Shown here piece after piece: positions 45,201 through 53,851 of a stretch of DNA of 64,000 nt; position 1 is the first letter of the stretch; each line of letters starts with the position of its first letter. Location of the stretch: assembly GCF_003436275.1 (NCBI RefSeq), contig NZ_QSOP01000013.1, positions 1-64,000 on the forward strand. The letters run 5' to 3'. The notes beneath the pieces were generated by a model, which was given only the letters and a program-made list of their open reading frames with translations, did not search any database and had not been told where the DNA came from. A program made the position numbers and the translations under genes. The stretch is from Collinsella sp. TM09-10AT. GTDB taxonomy: Bacteria > Actinomycetota > Coriobacteriia > Coriobacteriales > Coriobacteriaceae.

Positions 45201-45741
45201 CCTGGGTCTTATCCTCGACACTCTTGTTGGCCTGTTCGAGCCGATCGTTCAGGTCGCCCAGCTTCTTCTGCTGCTGCTCGGTCTTTTCGACGGCGGCTTT
45301 GAGCTCGTCAATCTTCTCCTGGAGCGCGGCGACTTCTGCTGCGTTCTGCTCGGCGGCGTTATCGGTCACGGCCTGCGAGGCCTGATTCTTTTGCTGCTGC
45401 GCCTGCTTTTGAGACTGGCCCGCCGCGTCGGCCTTCTTCTGGGCGGCATCGTAGGCGGCCTGAGCGTCCTTGAACTGCTTTGCCGACTCCTCGGCCAGCT
45501 GGGCAGCCGTCTTTACGACCGCTTGGTTACCGGCGGCAACGGTGTTCTCTACAGAACTACCCCCCCCCTGAACAGAATCGCCGTTATCTGCCGTCGGTGC
45601 GGCGATTGCCGCCAGCGGCGACATGAGCGGCTGAGCGATGAGGCCCGCCGTCAAAACGGTTGCGACGGCGCGGTTGGCAACGCCCTTGACGTTGACGGCC
45701 TTAGCCCGAGGCTCAAAGTGTTGTGGACTGTAGTTTGCCAT
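42286..45741 (-). CDS. Large LPXTG-like surface protein with CAP domain and Ala-rich coiled coils
   Basis: Exported, wall-anchored protein of 1151 residues. Signal peptide: basic start, then a hydrophobic stretch and cleavage after an AIAAP-like site near residue 48. Residues about 62-470 and 700-1085 are Ala/Lys/Glu/Gln-rich coiled coil. Between them (about 500-690) is a CAP/SCP-like domain with GENLAGGG and GHYLNIID motifs. The C-terminus has a sortase-type signal LAQTG (1115-1119), a hydrophobic segment and DRRRKQM. The ATG has GGGAG six bases ahead. Odd feature: a G9 run in codons 58-61. No sortase gene is in the window. Confidence 0.88.
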   Translation of the reverse strand: MANYSPQHFEPRAKAVNVKGVANRAVATVLTAGLIAQPLMSPLAAIAAPTADNGDSVQGGGSSVENTVAAGNQAVVKTAAQLAEESAKQFKDAQAAYDAAQKKADAAGQSQKQAQQQKNQASQAVTDNAAEQNAAEVAALQEKIDELKAAVEKTEQQQKKLGDLNDRLEQANKSVEDKTQALKDAKAKQDEAKKALDDAQAKLEAMGMDEYEAAKKAVEDAQAKLDDANKAVTTAQANLDQAKAAEASAQQEKQNTEAALTTAQAKKQETAAALAAATTARDNAQQKFNQAQAALDAAVSGTGVDLSALEAAKKAAAGELKTAQAELNAATDADATAQTNLQAAQAAVAAAQEKANAANAAVASAQSAYDAANKEYKDAASKRDAAKTAYEQAQQTEADKKAEYDKLVEVRKQKRSEWEAACAASNAAEKAYDAANVQVEALEQQIAELKSNMTVDQEVISQGILGFMNYISDGSQFTATQKKNAQEAVSMLTGAADKAEWYDQYVDQDMSRDTNPLSLEQMRNALTYLDTQNNLRKANGQSALSVSLRMTAAAALNTSYSSNIWGHSNCYFDNGENLAGGGGAYTGGETEDTLGWPYTGLYTQEKKAFDKYVEQYGDALGSHRYDSYYIYQHYYSIYKECGHYLNIIDAGTKAIGIATGSGKNTDSEVTIFDYSADDTQADFTVSEFKKLLNDYIDSAYNAGGTQEQKEQLKELQGKLAEAQKNFGTTRKAYFAAVNGQDAAQDAFTAADVNMNTAKGEYEKAKSDTAAAKTAYDAAKDALGGIDIESLKQNLDAAKSKAATAQAALDKANATLADSKTKAAEAAAHKAKARSARDAAKTKSEQANEAYDNATASVKDLTAKRDAAKTDLANKQGTLNDAKKADDTAQAGVDKAQAADVHAATALSGAKQAVAAKTQTLSDAQAKAKAAEGELATANKAFERFAGAQKAVDDAKAAYDAAVTGVADAQKQLEAANEAVVDANLDIVKAKAELANDEALKADLEAVDHKASLAAGTTGNEKLVKLNAAYARYKAAVDAAAGLKAALSDADAKLSDANDAYAAALAELGDAKDALAAAQAEYDKYHPKAEPQAKPQVAQAAAKVSVAKKQAAPAALAQTGDDSALAGEVFVIGGITLVAAGVTLGDRRRKQM
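45560..45568 (-). repeat. Homopolymeric G9 tract in coding sequence
   Basis: Nine consecutive Gs on the coding strand of the surface protein gene encode Gly-Gly-Gly after Gln at residues 58-61, just past the signal peptide. The length is in the range where slipped-strand mispairing switches genes in other bacteria. Confidence 0.85.
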
Positions 45742-46049
45742 GGCTTTCTCCCTTTGACACGGATGTATCCATACGATTCAAACTGTAGGTGCCGATTTTT
45801 GAATTCTGTTGCGCAACATTGGTCACCAGCGGATTTTTTTGAAATTCGCGCTCTCGTGCTTCACAATTTCGTCACATATGTAGGAGCTGGTGCATCATAT
45901 TCTTGCGGGATCGAATTGAGCCTGTGATTTGCATTTGCTCCCGCGTCATCCGCCCTATCGGATCCCGCATCCAACAGACACCCCGCCCGCCACGGTGTAG
46001 AGTTAGGACAACGGGCGCGTTGCGCGGCCCGTGCCAGAACGAGGTGGAC
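45742..46049. promoter_or_regulatory. Divergent region between surface protein and DUF389 genes
   Basis: About 308 bases with no gene. It holds TGTTGCGCAACA, a perfect 12-base palindrome at 45807-45818, and an AT-rich patch near 45825-45850 with a run of seven Ts. Promoters for both divergent genes should be here, but I cannot place them with confidence. Confidence 0.4.
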
Positions 46050-47189
46050 ATGGAACTCGACAAACAACAGATCAAGCGACTACGCGAACGCCATCACCGG
46101 CGCCACGGCATCCGCCCCGCCCATAGCGAGGCCATGGAGAACGCCACCCGCTTCCTAAAGCAAGCGTTCAATATTCGCGAGGGTCGCGCGCCCTACCACG
46201 TGATTCGCAAGCGCTTTGTAAACGGGGCACGCCTGACCGGTTCTCACCTGTGCATCCTCATCATCGCCATGCTCATCGCAAGCATCGGCCTCGATATCGA
46301 CTCGGACATCGCCATCGTGGGCGCCATGCTCATCTGCCCGCTTATGGGATCGGTCCTTGCCATGGCATACGGCATCGCCACGCTCGACCGCGAGATTACC
46401 GTCGAAGCCGTCGCCGGCCTTGCGCTGCAAATGGCCTTTTGCCTGGTCACATCCACGTTGTACTTTAAGCTCTCGCCCCTTGGCGCCACCACAGCCGCCA
46501 TTATCGACAACTCGACGCCCACCGTGTGGGACCTCGCCGTCGCGCTCGCCGGCGGCTTTGCGGGCGGCCTAGGCAACTCACGCGACCAGGAGCCCGCAAC
46601 GCTCATCGCCGGCGTGGCCGTGGCGACCGCGCTCATGCCGCCCCTGTGCGCGGCGGGCTATGGCATCGCCATCGCAAGCGGGTCGCTGTTTCTCTCGGCG
46701 CTTTACGAGTTTGGCATCAACGTCGTCTTTATCGCGCTGGCGGCCGAAGCCGTACTACTTCTTTTGCGCGTGCCGCTCAAGCGTGACCTCAACGGCGACG
46801 GCATTGTGACCGCCGAGGAAAATGCCGAGGTCGACGAGCTGTCGCGCAAAGTGCGCCGCCGCATCATCGTGGACACGATCATCTTTGCCATCCCCTGCAT
46901 CGTTATGACCGCGGGGTCCATTGGCTCGGCGCAGGCCGGCGTGCAGGACGGCTACGGCATCACTGAGACCACGCGCGAGCTTGCCGCGGTGCTGCCGGGC
47001 TTTAAGGATTACACCGTTGCCGTCGAGACCTCGGCAACTGAGGGCAACGAAGAAGGCATTGTCGAGCGTGAGATTGTCGCCCACGTGACGACAAGCGAGG
47101 CGCTCGGGGCGCACGACCGCCACGTCGCCCGCAAGCTCATCGACCTCAATGTACCCGAACTCGATCGCGTGGAGTTTGATGTGAGGTAA
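46050..47189 (+). CDS. DUF389 family membrane protein
   Basis: Uncharacterised multi-pass membrane protein (379 residues, DUF389). It has about eight hydrophobic segments, including SDIAIVGAMLICPLMGSVLA and the typical later GLGNSRDQEPATLIAGVAVA, where DUF389 proteins share a GxAxxTALMPP pattern (here ATALMPPLC). A cytosolic N-terminus of about 60 residues and an acidic C-terminal domain flank the membrane part. The ATG at 46050 with GAGG five bases ahead is preferred over a frame extended 49 codons upstream. Function unknown. Confidence 0.85.
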   Translation: MELDKQQIKRLRERHHRRHGIRPAHSEAMENATRFLKQAFNIREGRAPYHVIRKRFVNGARLTGSHLCILIIAMLIASIGLDIDSDIAIVGAMLICPLMGSVLAMAYGIATLDREITVEAVAGLALQMAFCLVTSTLYFKLSPLGATTAAIIDNSTPTVWDLAVALAGGFAGGLGNSRDQEPATLIAGVAVATALMPPLCAAGYGIAIASGSLFLSALYEFGINVVFIALAAEAVLLLLRVPLKRDLNGDGIVTAEENAEVDELSRKVRRRIIVDTIIFAIPCIVMTAGSIGSAQAGVQDGYGITETTRELAAVLPGFKDYTVAVETSATEGNEEGIVEREIVAHVTTSEALGAHDRHVARKLIDLNVPELDRVEFDVR

Positions 47190-47241
47190 CGCAGGGCGCA
47201 GGCCGAGACGAGGCGCAGACGCGGCACGAATACGAGCAAAA

Positions 47242-47274
47242 AGCGGGGGCGTAGTTCATGACCGCGCCCCCGCT
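47242..47274. terminator. Bidirectional terminator hairpin
   Basis: AGCGGGGGCG (47242-47251) with CGCCCCCGCT (47265-47274), between convergent genes. The minus strand continues in TTTTTG, so the hypothetical gene on that strand is the more likely client. Confidence 0.65.
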
Positions 47275-47294
47275 CGCTGCTTTATTGCCGTAAA

Positions 47295-47744
47295 TCAACT
47301 TTCCACATCGACATCGCCGGACTCCACCATAAACGCCGGATAAGTGCTCACCAGATTAAAGCGGGTCACCTTGGTATCTCTAAATAGGTAGAGCCAACCC
47401 TGATCGCGTCGACGCGAAATATACGCCACGTGGACCGTACCGAATTCTTCACCGTTTTCCTTCTTTAATAACAGGATGTTGGGGTCATCCGTACGCTTAA
47501 ACTGCCCGTCTGTGCAGATTCCGTCTTGGTCGACCAGCTGCCATCGACAGTTGTCCTCCTCAAGAAAAGCCAGGGTTTCCCGACTCGTTTTGTCATCCCG
47601 ATAGTAACCATCAATGGCAAAGCCTTCGGAAACGCATTCCTGCATATAGGACGTTTCTCGGCTTATAGCAAACAGCCCTGTAGCGCCCAGGAGCACAGCC
47701 AGGCAGACCACTGCAAGGGTTATCGAGACAAAACGGCGGCTCAT
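47295..47744 (-). CDS. Hypothetical membrane-anchored or secreted protein
   Basis: Unrecognised 149-residue protein. It starts with a basic residue pair and a hydrophobic stretch (SITLAVVCLAVLLGATGLFA), either an uncleaved anchor or a signal peptide. The rest is a mostly beta-looking domain with cysteines at three places (QECVSE, DNCRWQ, DGICTDG). No catalytic motif is seen. It is the only gene between two terminator hairpins, so probably transcribed alone. Whether it is always expressed cannot be judged. Confidence 0.65.
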   Translation of the reverse strand: MSRRFVSITLAVVCLAVLLGATGLFAISRETSYMQECVSEGFAIDGYYRDDKTSRETLAFLEEDNCRWQLVDQDGICTDGQFKRTDDPNILLLKKENGEEFGTVHVAYISRRRDQGWLYLFRDTKVTRFNLVSTYPAFMVESGDVDVES

Positions 47745-47977
47745 GTTAGCCAGCCCGATACTTGTTTAACGGAGCACGAAACATACTTGGTACCTCCGAT
47801 ATCAGCGCAAACGTCACCTACGGCCCGCCGGCAATCATATGTTTCCAACATCAAACCATATGGTTACAACTCGTTGGAGATAGGTTCCATGAACGGACGA
47901 TAATTTGCGGCGAACGGCTACATATGTTCATTATCTCAGGGTTCTGGAGGCAATTTTTGGTGCCACCGAGACGTTGT

Positions 47978-48108
47978 TTTCGGAAGTATGCGGCAAATTC
48001 CGGAGCCCTCGAGCACACCCCGGTTTTTCACCAATAAAACCGCAGGCACAGAGCTTGGACATATCCAGCGTGCTCGGCCTATTCAAATTTTGCCGCATAC
48101 TTCCGAAA
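47978..48108. repeat. 20-base inverted repeat element
   Basis: TTTCGGAAGTATGCGGCAAA at 47978-47997 is inverted without mismatch at 48089-48108, 91 bases apart. The region 47745-48160 otherwise has no supported gene. Arms ending in an A/T tract with a GTATGC core resemble, in plan, the elements at 13001 and 25820. Confidence 0.65.
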
Positions 48109-48160
48109 TCTAAGTTCGCAGGGGGTGATAGTTGGACCGTTTACGCAACAGATGTCCAGT

Positions 48161-48196
48161 AAAAACGGGTGGTAACCGGTACGGCTGCCACCCGTT
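48161..48196 (-). terminator. Terminator of the giant activase gene
   Basis: AACGGGTGG (48164-48172) pairs with CCACCCGTT (48188-48196); the minus strand continues TTTTT. It is about 30 bases after the stop. Confidence 0.8.
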
Positions 48197-48225
48197 TGTC
48201 CCATATCTAGCCCATAGCAGGCCAG

Positions 48226-51200
48226 TTACTTCTTAATGCCGCGTCCCAGGCGCTCGGCGACCGATGCCACGGCCTCCTCGCTGGCCGGCCCGCAGCTCAC
48301 ACAGCCGTCATGAGCACGCATCTGGCCGGTGACCTCGTCCATCGCGAGCGGCGCCACCTTCTCGAGCTTAAAGCCCTTACCGGCGCGCATGTTCTCCTTC
48401 GCCACGCTGATCATGAGCTTAATACGGTTGAGCTGGTTGACCTCGGACGCACCGGGGTCGTAGTCCACCGCGACAATGTTGCTCTCGGGATGCTGACGGC
48501 GCAGCTCCTTGATTACGGCCTTGCCCACCACATGATTGGGCAGGCACGCGAAGGGCTGCGTGCAGATGATGTTGGGCGCACCGTGGTCGATCAGGTCGAG
48601 CATCTCGGCTGTGAGCAGCCACCCCTCACCCATGTTATTGCACACCGATAGCACCGTGCGGGCCTTGTCGGCCATGGTGCCGATACGCTCGGGCGCCTCA
48701 AAGCGCTGGGACTTCTCGAGCAGCTCCTCAACCGGCGTACGCATCCAGTCCACGAGCTTGATGAGCGCCTGCATGCCCGCACGTGTCGTAGCGGAGCTGC
48801 CCAGCTCGTCCTTTTGCAGCTCGGCGTTGCTCATGGAGTACAGGAAGAAGTCGAGCAGGCCCGGCACCACGGCCTCGCAGCCCTCGCGCTCGATGACATC
48901 GACCACGTGGTTGTTGGCCGTGGGGTGGAACTTGACCAGGATCTCGCCGACCACGCCCACACGCGGCTTGGTGCCCTCGCCCACAAGTGGCATGGTGTCG
49001 AACGCGCGAATGGCCTCACGGCACAGCTTGGTGTAGTTATGCCTGTTGAACTTGGGCGCCAGCTTGCGAGCGCGCGCCATGTACTCCTCATAGAGCGCGT
49101 TGGCGGCACCGGGCGTGGCCTCGTACGGGCGGCAGCGGTAGAGCATCTGCATCATCACGTCGCCAAAGAGCACCGCGTAGACTGCCTGCTTAAGCAGCGC
49201 CGGCGTCAGCTTGAAGCCGGGGTTGTCCTCGCCAAGCGCCACGGCCGAAAGCGAGATCACCGGGATCTCGGGGTGGCCGCTCTCGCGCAGGGCCTTGCGG
49301 ATGAGCGCGATGTAGTTGGTGGCACGGCAGCCGCCGCCGGTCTGGCTGATGACCACGGCGGTCTTGGACAGGTCGTACCGACCGCTCTCGATGGCCTCCA
49401 TAATCTGGCCCGTCACCAGAATCGACGGGTAGCAAATGTCATTGTTCACATAGCGCAGGCCAGCCTCGACGGCATCGTGGTCGGTCGAGGGCAGCAGCTC
49501 CAAGTTGTAGCCGGCACCGCGGAACACCTCTTTGACCAGGTCAAAGTGGATCGGCGCCATCTGCGGGCACAGGATGGTATAGCCCTCGTCGCGCATCTGC
49601 TCGGTAAAGGGCACCTTGGGCCATGCGGTCGAAGCACTCTCGCGCTGAGCCTCGAACGTGTACTTGCGGCTCGCGAACGCGGGGGCATCCGTGGAGGGCG
49701 CCACCGGCGCAGCGTCGCCCTGCTCAAAGACCTTGCCCGCAGCCGTGGCCTCGGCCAAGCGCTCGGCCTCCTGGTCCTTGAGTGCCGCCATGAGCGAGCG
49801 GATGCGAATGCGCGCGGCGCCCAGGTTGGACACCTCGTCGATCTTGAGCACGGTGTAGATCTTGCCACTGGCCTCCAGGATCTCCTGCACCTGATCGGTG
49901 GTCAGGGCATCGAGGCCGCAGCCGAAGGAATTGAGCTGGATCAGGTCCAGGTCGTTGCGCATCGTCACAAAACGGGCGACGGCGTACAGGCGACTGTGGT
50001 ACATCCACTGGTCGACGACGCGAATCGGACGCTCGGGCTTTACCAGATGCGCGAGCGAATCCTCGGTAAAGACCGCAAAGCCAAAGCTCGAGATAAGCTC
50101 GGGCAGGGCGTGGTTGATCTCGGGGTCGTTATGGTAGGGACGACCGGCGAGCACGATGCCGTGACCGCCGTGGTCCTCGACCCACTTAAGAGCCTCCTCG
50201 CCCATGGTCTGGATGTCCTCGTGGAAACGCGCATCGGCCTCAAAGGCGGCGTTGACGGCGGCATCGACCTCGGAGCGCGTGATCTTGGGACCGCGCACGC
50301 GTCCGCGACCGGCCTCAGCATCGGCCACACGGTCGACGGCGAGCACCTGGTACAGACGGCGCTTGAGCTCGGTCTTGTCATGATAGGGCACAAACGGGTA
50401 CAGGAACTCGATGTTCTGCTCGCGGATCTCGTCGATGTTGAGTGCCAACGCCGTGGGGTAGCTCATGACGATGGGGCAGTTGTAACAGTTGCCGGCGGTC
50501 GGATCCTCCTTGCGCTCCCAGCGCACGCACGGCATCCAAATGAAGTCGACATCGCGGTCGATGAGGTTCATCACATGGCCGTGGCTCATCTTGGCCGGAT
50601 AGCACACGCTCTCGGACGGCATGGACTCGATGCCCGCCTGGTAGGTCTTTTTGCTCGACTGGTCAGACAGCTGCACGCTAAAGCCCAAGCGCGTAAAGAA
50701 CGCGTGCCAGAAGGGGTAGTTCTCGTACATGTTGAGCGCGCGCGGGATGCCGACGGTGCCGCGCGGGGCCTCGTCGGGGCTCAGCACCTCGCGGTTAAAG
50801 AGCAGATCGTTCTTCTTTTTGAAGAGGTTGGGCGCCTCGGTCTTTTGCTTTTTGTGGCCGGCACCCTTCTCGCAGCGGTTACCGGTAATGAAGCGCCTGC
50901 CGCCGCCAAAGTCGTTGACGGTGAGCTGGCAGTTGTTAGAGCAACGGCCGCAGCGGACGTGTTTTTGCGTCACGGTGAGGTGTGCGATGTCCTCGGCAGA
51001 AAGAATGGTCGAGGTGCCGTCGGCACCAGCGCGATCGCGGGCGAGCAAGGCCGCACCGTAGGCGCCCATGCAGCCGGCGATGTCGGGACGCACGGCGTGA
51101 ACGCCGGTGAGCTGCTCGAACGCGCGCAACGTGGCGTCGGACATAAAGGTGCCGCCCTGAACGATCACCTGGCTGCCGATCTCCTTGGGATCGCGCAGCT

Positions 51201-53007
51201 TAATGACCTTGAACAGGGCATTCTTGATGACGGAATAAGACAGGCCGGCCGCGATGTCGCCCACCGTGGCGCCTTCCTTCTGCGCCTGCTTGACGCGCGA
51301 GTTCATAAAGACCGTGCAGCGGCTGCCCAGGTCGACGGGGGCCTTGGCATGGATGGCGGCATCGGCGAACGCGCGTACGTCCATGTTCATAGAGACGGCG
51401 AAGCTCTCGATAAAGCTGCCGCAACCCGACGAGCAGGCCTCGTTGAGCATGATGTGCTCAATCACGCCGTCCTTGACGCGCAGGCACTTCATGTCCTGGC
51501 CGCCGATGTCCAGGATAAACTCGACGCCGGGCAGGAACGCCTTGGCGCCGCGCAGGTGGGCGACGGTCTCGATCTCGCCGGAATCGGCCTTGAGGGCCTC
51601 GATGAGCAGCGCCTCGCCGTAGCCCGTGGTGGTCACGTGGCCAATGGTGCAGCCCGCGGGGATGTGGTTGTAGAAATCGGCCATGATGACCTTGGCCGTG
51701 CCCAGGATGTCACCGTTGTTGTTGCCGTACCAAGTGTGCAGCAGTTGACCGTCCTCGCCCACGAGCGCGGCCTTCATGGTGGTGGAGCCGGCGTCGATGC
51801 CGATGAACACGCGGCCGGTGTAGCCGTCGAGCTTGCCCTTGGGGACGACTTCCTGGTCGTGGCGACCCTTGAACTCGGCAAAGTCCTCGTCGGTGGCAAA
51901 GAGCGGATTCAGACGCTCGACCTCGGCGCCCTGCGTGTCGCCCAAGCTGTCGATGGCCTCGATGAGCTGCGGGAACGTGCTGAGCTTGTTGGACTCGTGC
52001 GCCATGGCGGCGCCGCTCGCCACAAACAAGTGAGCGTTTTGGGGCACGATGCGGTGTTCCTCGTCCAGGTTGAGCGTGAGGTAGAAGCGGTGGCGCAGCT
52101 CGGAGAGATACTGCAGCGGGCCGCCCAGGAAGGCGACGTTGCCACGGATGGGACGGCCGCACGCCAGGCCCGAGATGGTCTGGGTCACAACGGCCTGGAA
52201 GATGGAAGCGGCCACGTCCTCGGGGCGGGCGCCCTCGTTGAGCAGCGGCTGGACGTCGGTCTTGGCAAAGACGCCGCAGCGGCTGGCGATGGGATAGATG
52301 GTGGTGGCGTTGGCCGCGAGCTCGTTGAGGCCGCTCGCGTCGGTGTGCAGCAGGGTTGCCATCTGGTCGATGAACGCGCCCGTACCGCCGGCGCAGGTGC
52401 CGTTCATGCGCTGCTCGATGCCGTTATCAAAGTAGATGATCTTGGCGTCCTCGCCGCCCAGCTCGATGGCGACATCGGTGGCCGGGATGAGGGTCTCGAC
52501 GGCACGCTTGCTGGCGATGACCTCCTGGACAAACTCCAGGTCGAGCCACTGGGACAGCAGCAGGCCGCCCGAGCCGGTAATGGCGCAGGTCATCTGGGCC
52601 GTCGGCAGCACGGTCGCAGCGCCTTCGAACAGGTCGCGGGCGCAGGCACGGACGTCGGTGTGGTGGCGCTGGTACTTGGCGTAGACGATCTGGTTGTCGT
52701 CGTTGAGCACGGCGAGCTTAACAGTGGTGGAGCCCACGTCGATGCCCAGGTGTAGGTTGCCGCGGGCGTTCTCGGGATTGAAGATCGCGCCTTCGGGGGC
52801 GTGGGCGGCGGCTATGGGCTCAGCGGCGGTGGCGGGCTCGCTAGTAACGGACGTCTCCCCTGCCGCGTTCTTGGCATCGGCAACTGCCTCGGCAACTTTC
52901 TCGGCTGCCGCGGTCGCGGCCTTCTGCGCGGCGTCCACCACGGCGGGCGCGGCCTCGCGTGCGGCAGCAACCATACGATCCTTGATGCCCTCGACGAGTT
53001 TGCTCAT
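48226..53007 (-). CDS. Giant 2-hydroxyacyl-CoA dehydratase activase-type protein (two BadF/ASKHA domains, DUF2229, HgdB-like region)
   Basis: Multi-domain protein of 1593 residues related to the ATP-driven activators and components of 2-hydroxyacyl-CoA and benzoyl-CoA dehydratase/reductase systems. After an Ala-rich start come two ASKHA ATPase domains (GIDVGSTTVKLAVL near 89, GIDAGSTTMKAALV near 400), each with the cluster-ligand Cys in GTCAGGTGAF or EACSSGCGSF. A Cys-rich site (HVRCGRCSNNC, near 690) precedes a DUF2229 region (from about 750) and a C-terminal HgdB-like part (about 1000-1560; GGGCRATNYIAL). GAGGAG precedes the ATG. A real substrate is not known. Confidence 0.9.
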   Translation of the reverse strand: MSKLVEGIKDRMVAAAREAAPAVVDAAQKAATAAAEKVAEAVADAKNAAGETSVTSEPATAAEPIAAAHAPEGAIFNPENARGNLHLGIDVGSTTVKLAVLNDDNQIVYAKYQRHHTDVRACARDLFEGAATVLPTAQMTCAITGSGGLLLSQWLDLEFVQEVIASKRAVETLIPATDVAIELGGEDAKIIYFDNGIEQRMNGTCAGGTGAFIDQMATLLHTDASGLNELAANATTIYPIASRCGVFAKTDVQPLLNEGARPEDVAASIFQAVVTQTISGLACGRPIRGNVAFLGGPLQYLSELRHRFYLTLNLDEEHRIVPQNAHLFVASGAAMAHESNKLSTFPQLIEAIDSLGDTQGAEVERLNPLFATDEDFAEFKGRHDQEVVPKGKLDGYTGRVFIGIDAGSTTMKAALVGEDGQLLHTWYGNNNGDILGTAKVIMADFYNHIPAGCTIGHVTTTGYGEALLIEALKADSGEIETVAHLRGAKAFLPGVEFILDIGGQDMKCLRVKDGVIEHIMLNEACSSGCGSFIESFAVSMNMDVRAFADAAIHAKAPVDLGSRCTVFMNSRVKQAQKEGATVGDIAAGLSYSVIKNALFKVIKLRDPKEIGSQVIVQGGTFMSDATLRAFEQLTGVHAVRPDIAGCMGAYGAALLARDRAGADGTSTILSAEDIAHLTVTQKHVRCGRCSNNCQLTVNDFGGGRRFITGNRCEKGAGHKKQKTEAPNLFKKKNDLLFNREVLSPDEAPRGTVGIPRALNMYENYPFWHAFFTRLGFSVQLSDQSSKKTYQAGIESMPSESVCYPAKMSHGHVMNLIDRDVDFIWMPCVRWERKEDPTAGNCYNCPIVMSYPTALALNIDEIREQNIEFLYPFVPYHDKTELKRRLYQVLAVDRVADAEAGRGRVRGPKITRSEVDAAVNAAFEADARFHEDIQTMGEEALKWVEDHGGHGIVLAGRPYHNDPEINHALPELISSFGFAVFTEDSLAHLVKPERPIRVVDQWMYHSRLYAVARFVTMRNDLDLIQLNSFGCGLDALTTDQVQEILEASGKIYTVLKIDEVSNLGAARIRIRSLMAALKDQEAERLAEATAAGKVFEQGDAAPVAPSTDAPAFASRKYTFEAQRESASTAWPKVPFTEQMRDEGYTILCPQMAPIHFDLVKEVFRGAGYNLELLPSTDHDAVEAGLRYVNNDICYPSILVTGQIMEAIESGRYDLSKTAVVISQTGGGCRATNYIALIRKALRESGHPEIPVISLSAVALGEDNPGFKLTPALLKQAVYAVLFGDVMMQMLYRCRPYEATPGAANALYEEYMARARKLAPKFNRHNYTKLCREAIRAFDTMPLVGEGTKPRVGVVGEILVKFHPTANNHVVDVIEREGCEAVVPGLLDFFLYSMSNAELQKDELGSSATTRAGMQALIKLVDWMRTPVEELLEKSQRFEAPERIGTMADKARTVLSVCNNMGEGWLLTAEMLDLIDHGAPNIICTQPFACLPNHVVGKAVIKELRRQHPESNIVAVDYDPGASEVNQLNRIKLMISVAKENMRAGKGFKLEKVAPLAMDEVTGQMRAHDGCVSCGPASEEAVASVAERLGRGIKK

Positions 53008-53019
53008 CTGTCTCTCCTC

Positions 53020-53730
53020 TTAGTTGTTGGACTCGACGGTTGCGGCGGTGTCGGCCGCGTCCTCGAGCTGCAAGTTCAATAGCTTCATGCCGTATTCCGG
53101 CACGTTGATATCGATGGGTTGGCCATACAGGTCACCAGGACGAACAAAAGCGAGCACCGTCATAATGCGCGCCATGGCCTCGGGCGATTCGGAAAGGTCA
53201 CGCTCAAACCAGCGCTGAATCATGCCGACCTCGGCACTCACGACGTAGGTGACGTAGTAGTCAAAGAACGTGCCCAGCGCCAGGCCCAAAATGCCCGTCT
53301 GCGCACGCGGCACCACAGCCTCACGCGCAGTGTCGATAATCCTTTTAATGAAGGCCTGGTCGCCGCCCGGCCCCAGCAGCGCACCGATTAAGTCGCGGTT
53401 GGCCGCAAGATAACGCAGCAGCTCAACCGAACCGGGCGCCGGCTCGAGCTCATCGATATTGTGATAGAGATCAGGCAGCTGAGCTGCGGTAATGAACTCA
53501 ATGCGCTCACGGATCTCGGCCAGCAAGCCGTCCTCGATTTGATTGATAAAGTCGGAGATATCGCGGTAGTGCGAATAGAACGTGCGACGCGTAAGGCCAG
53601 CGCGCTCGGTGAGCGACGCGACATTAATGCGCGAAAGGTCGCCGCTTTCGGCAAGCTCGCTGGCAAGCGCCTGGCGAAGGGCACGCTGCGAGCGAAGGGA
53701 CCGGCGATCGCATTTCTCGAGCTGGGACAA
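53020..53730 (-). CDS. TetR-family transcriptional regulator
   Basis: One-component regulator (236 residues). The N-terminal helix-turn-helix is in RINVASLTERAGLTRRTFYSHYRDI (helices 2-3). The ligand domain is not recognisable. Start is TTG (53730), which has AAGGAGG four bases ahead, a stronger site than any nearby ATG. It lies 12 bases upstream of the activase gene on the same strand, so the two are an operon and the regulator probably controls the giant protein. Confidence 0.9.
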   Translation of the reverse strand: MSQLEKCDRRSLRSQRALRQALASELAESGDLSRINVASLTERAGLTRRTFYSHYRDISDFINQIEDGLLAEIRERIEFITAAQLPDLYHNIDELEPAPGSVELLRYLAANRDLIGALLGPGGDQAFIKRIIDTAREAVVPRAQTGILGLALGTFFDYYVTYVVSAEVGMIQRWFERDLSESPEAMARIMTVLAFVRPGDLYGQPIDINVPEYGMKLLNLQLEDAADTAATVESNN

Positions 53731-53851
53731 GCGTCCTCCTTGTTACTCAGCCTGTGCGCTATTGCACAGTGCGAGTATTATTGCACACCGTGTGTATCAA
53801 CACGTAAAGGCAATATTTGGAATGTGACGAGGGGGCAGTCTCTTTGTCACA

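Noticed and set aside
48814..52755. Plus-strand open frame of 1313 codons
   Set aside because: Antisense to the activase gene; an artefact of GC-rich third positions with no ribosome binding site or domain.
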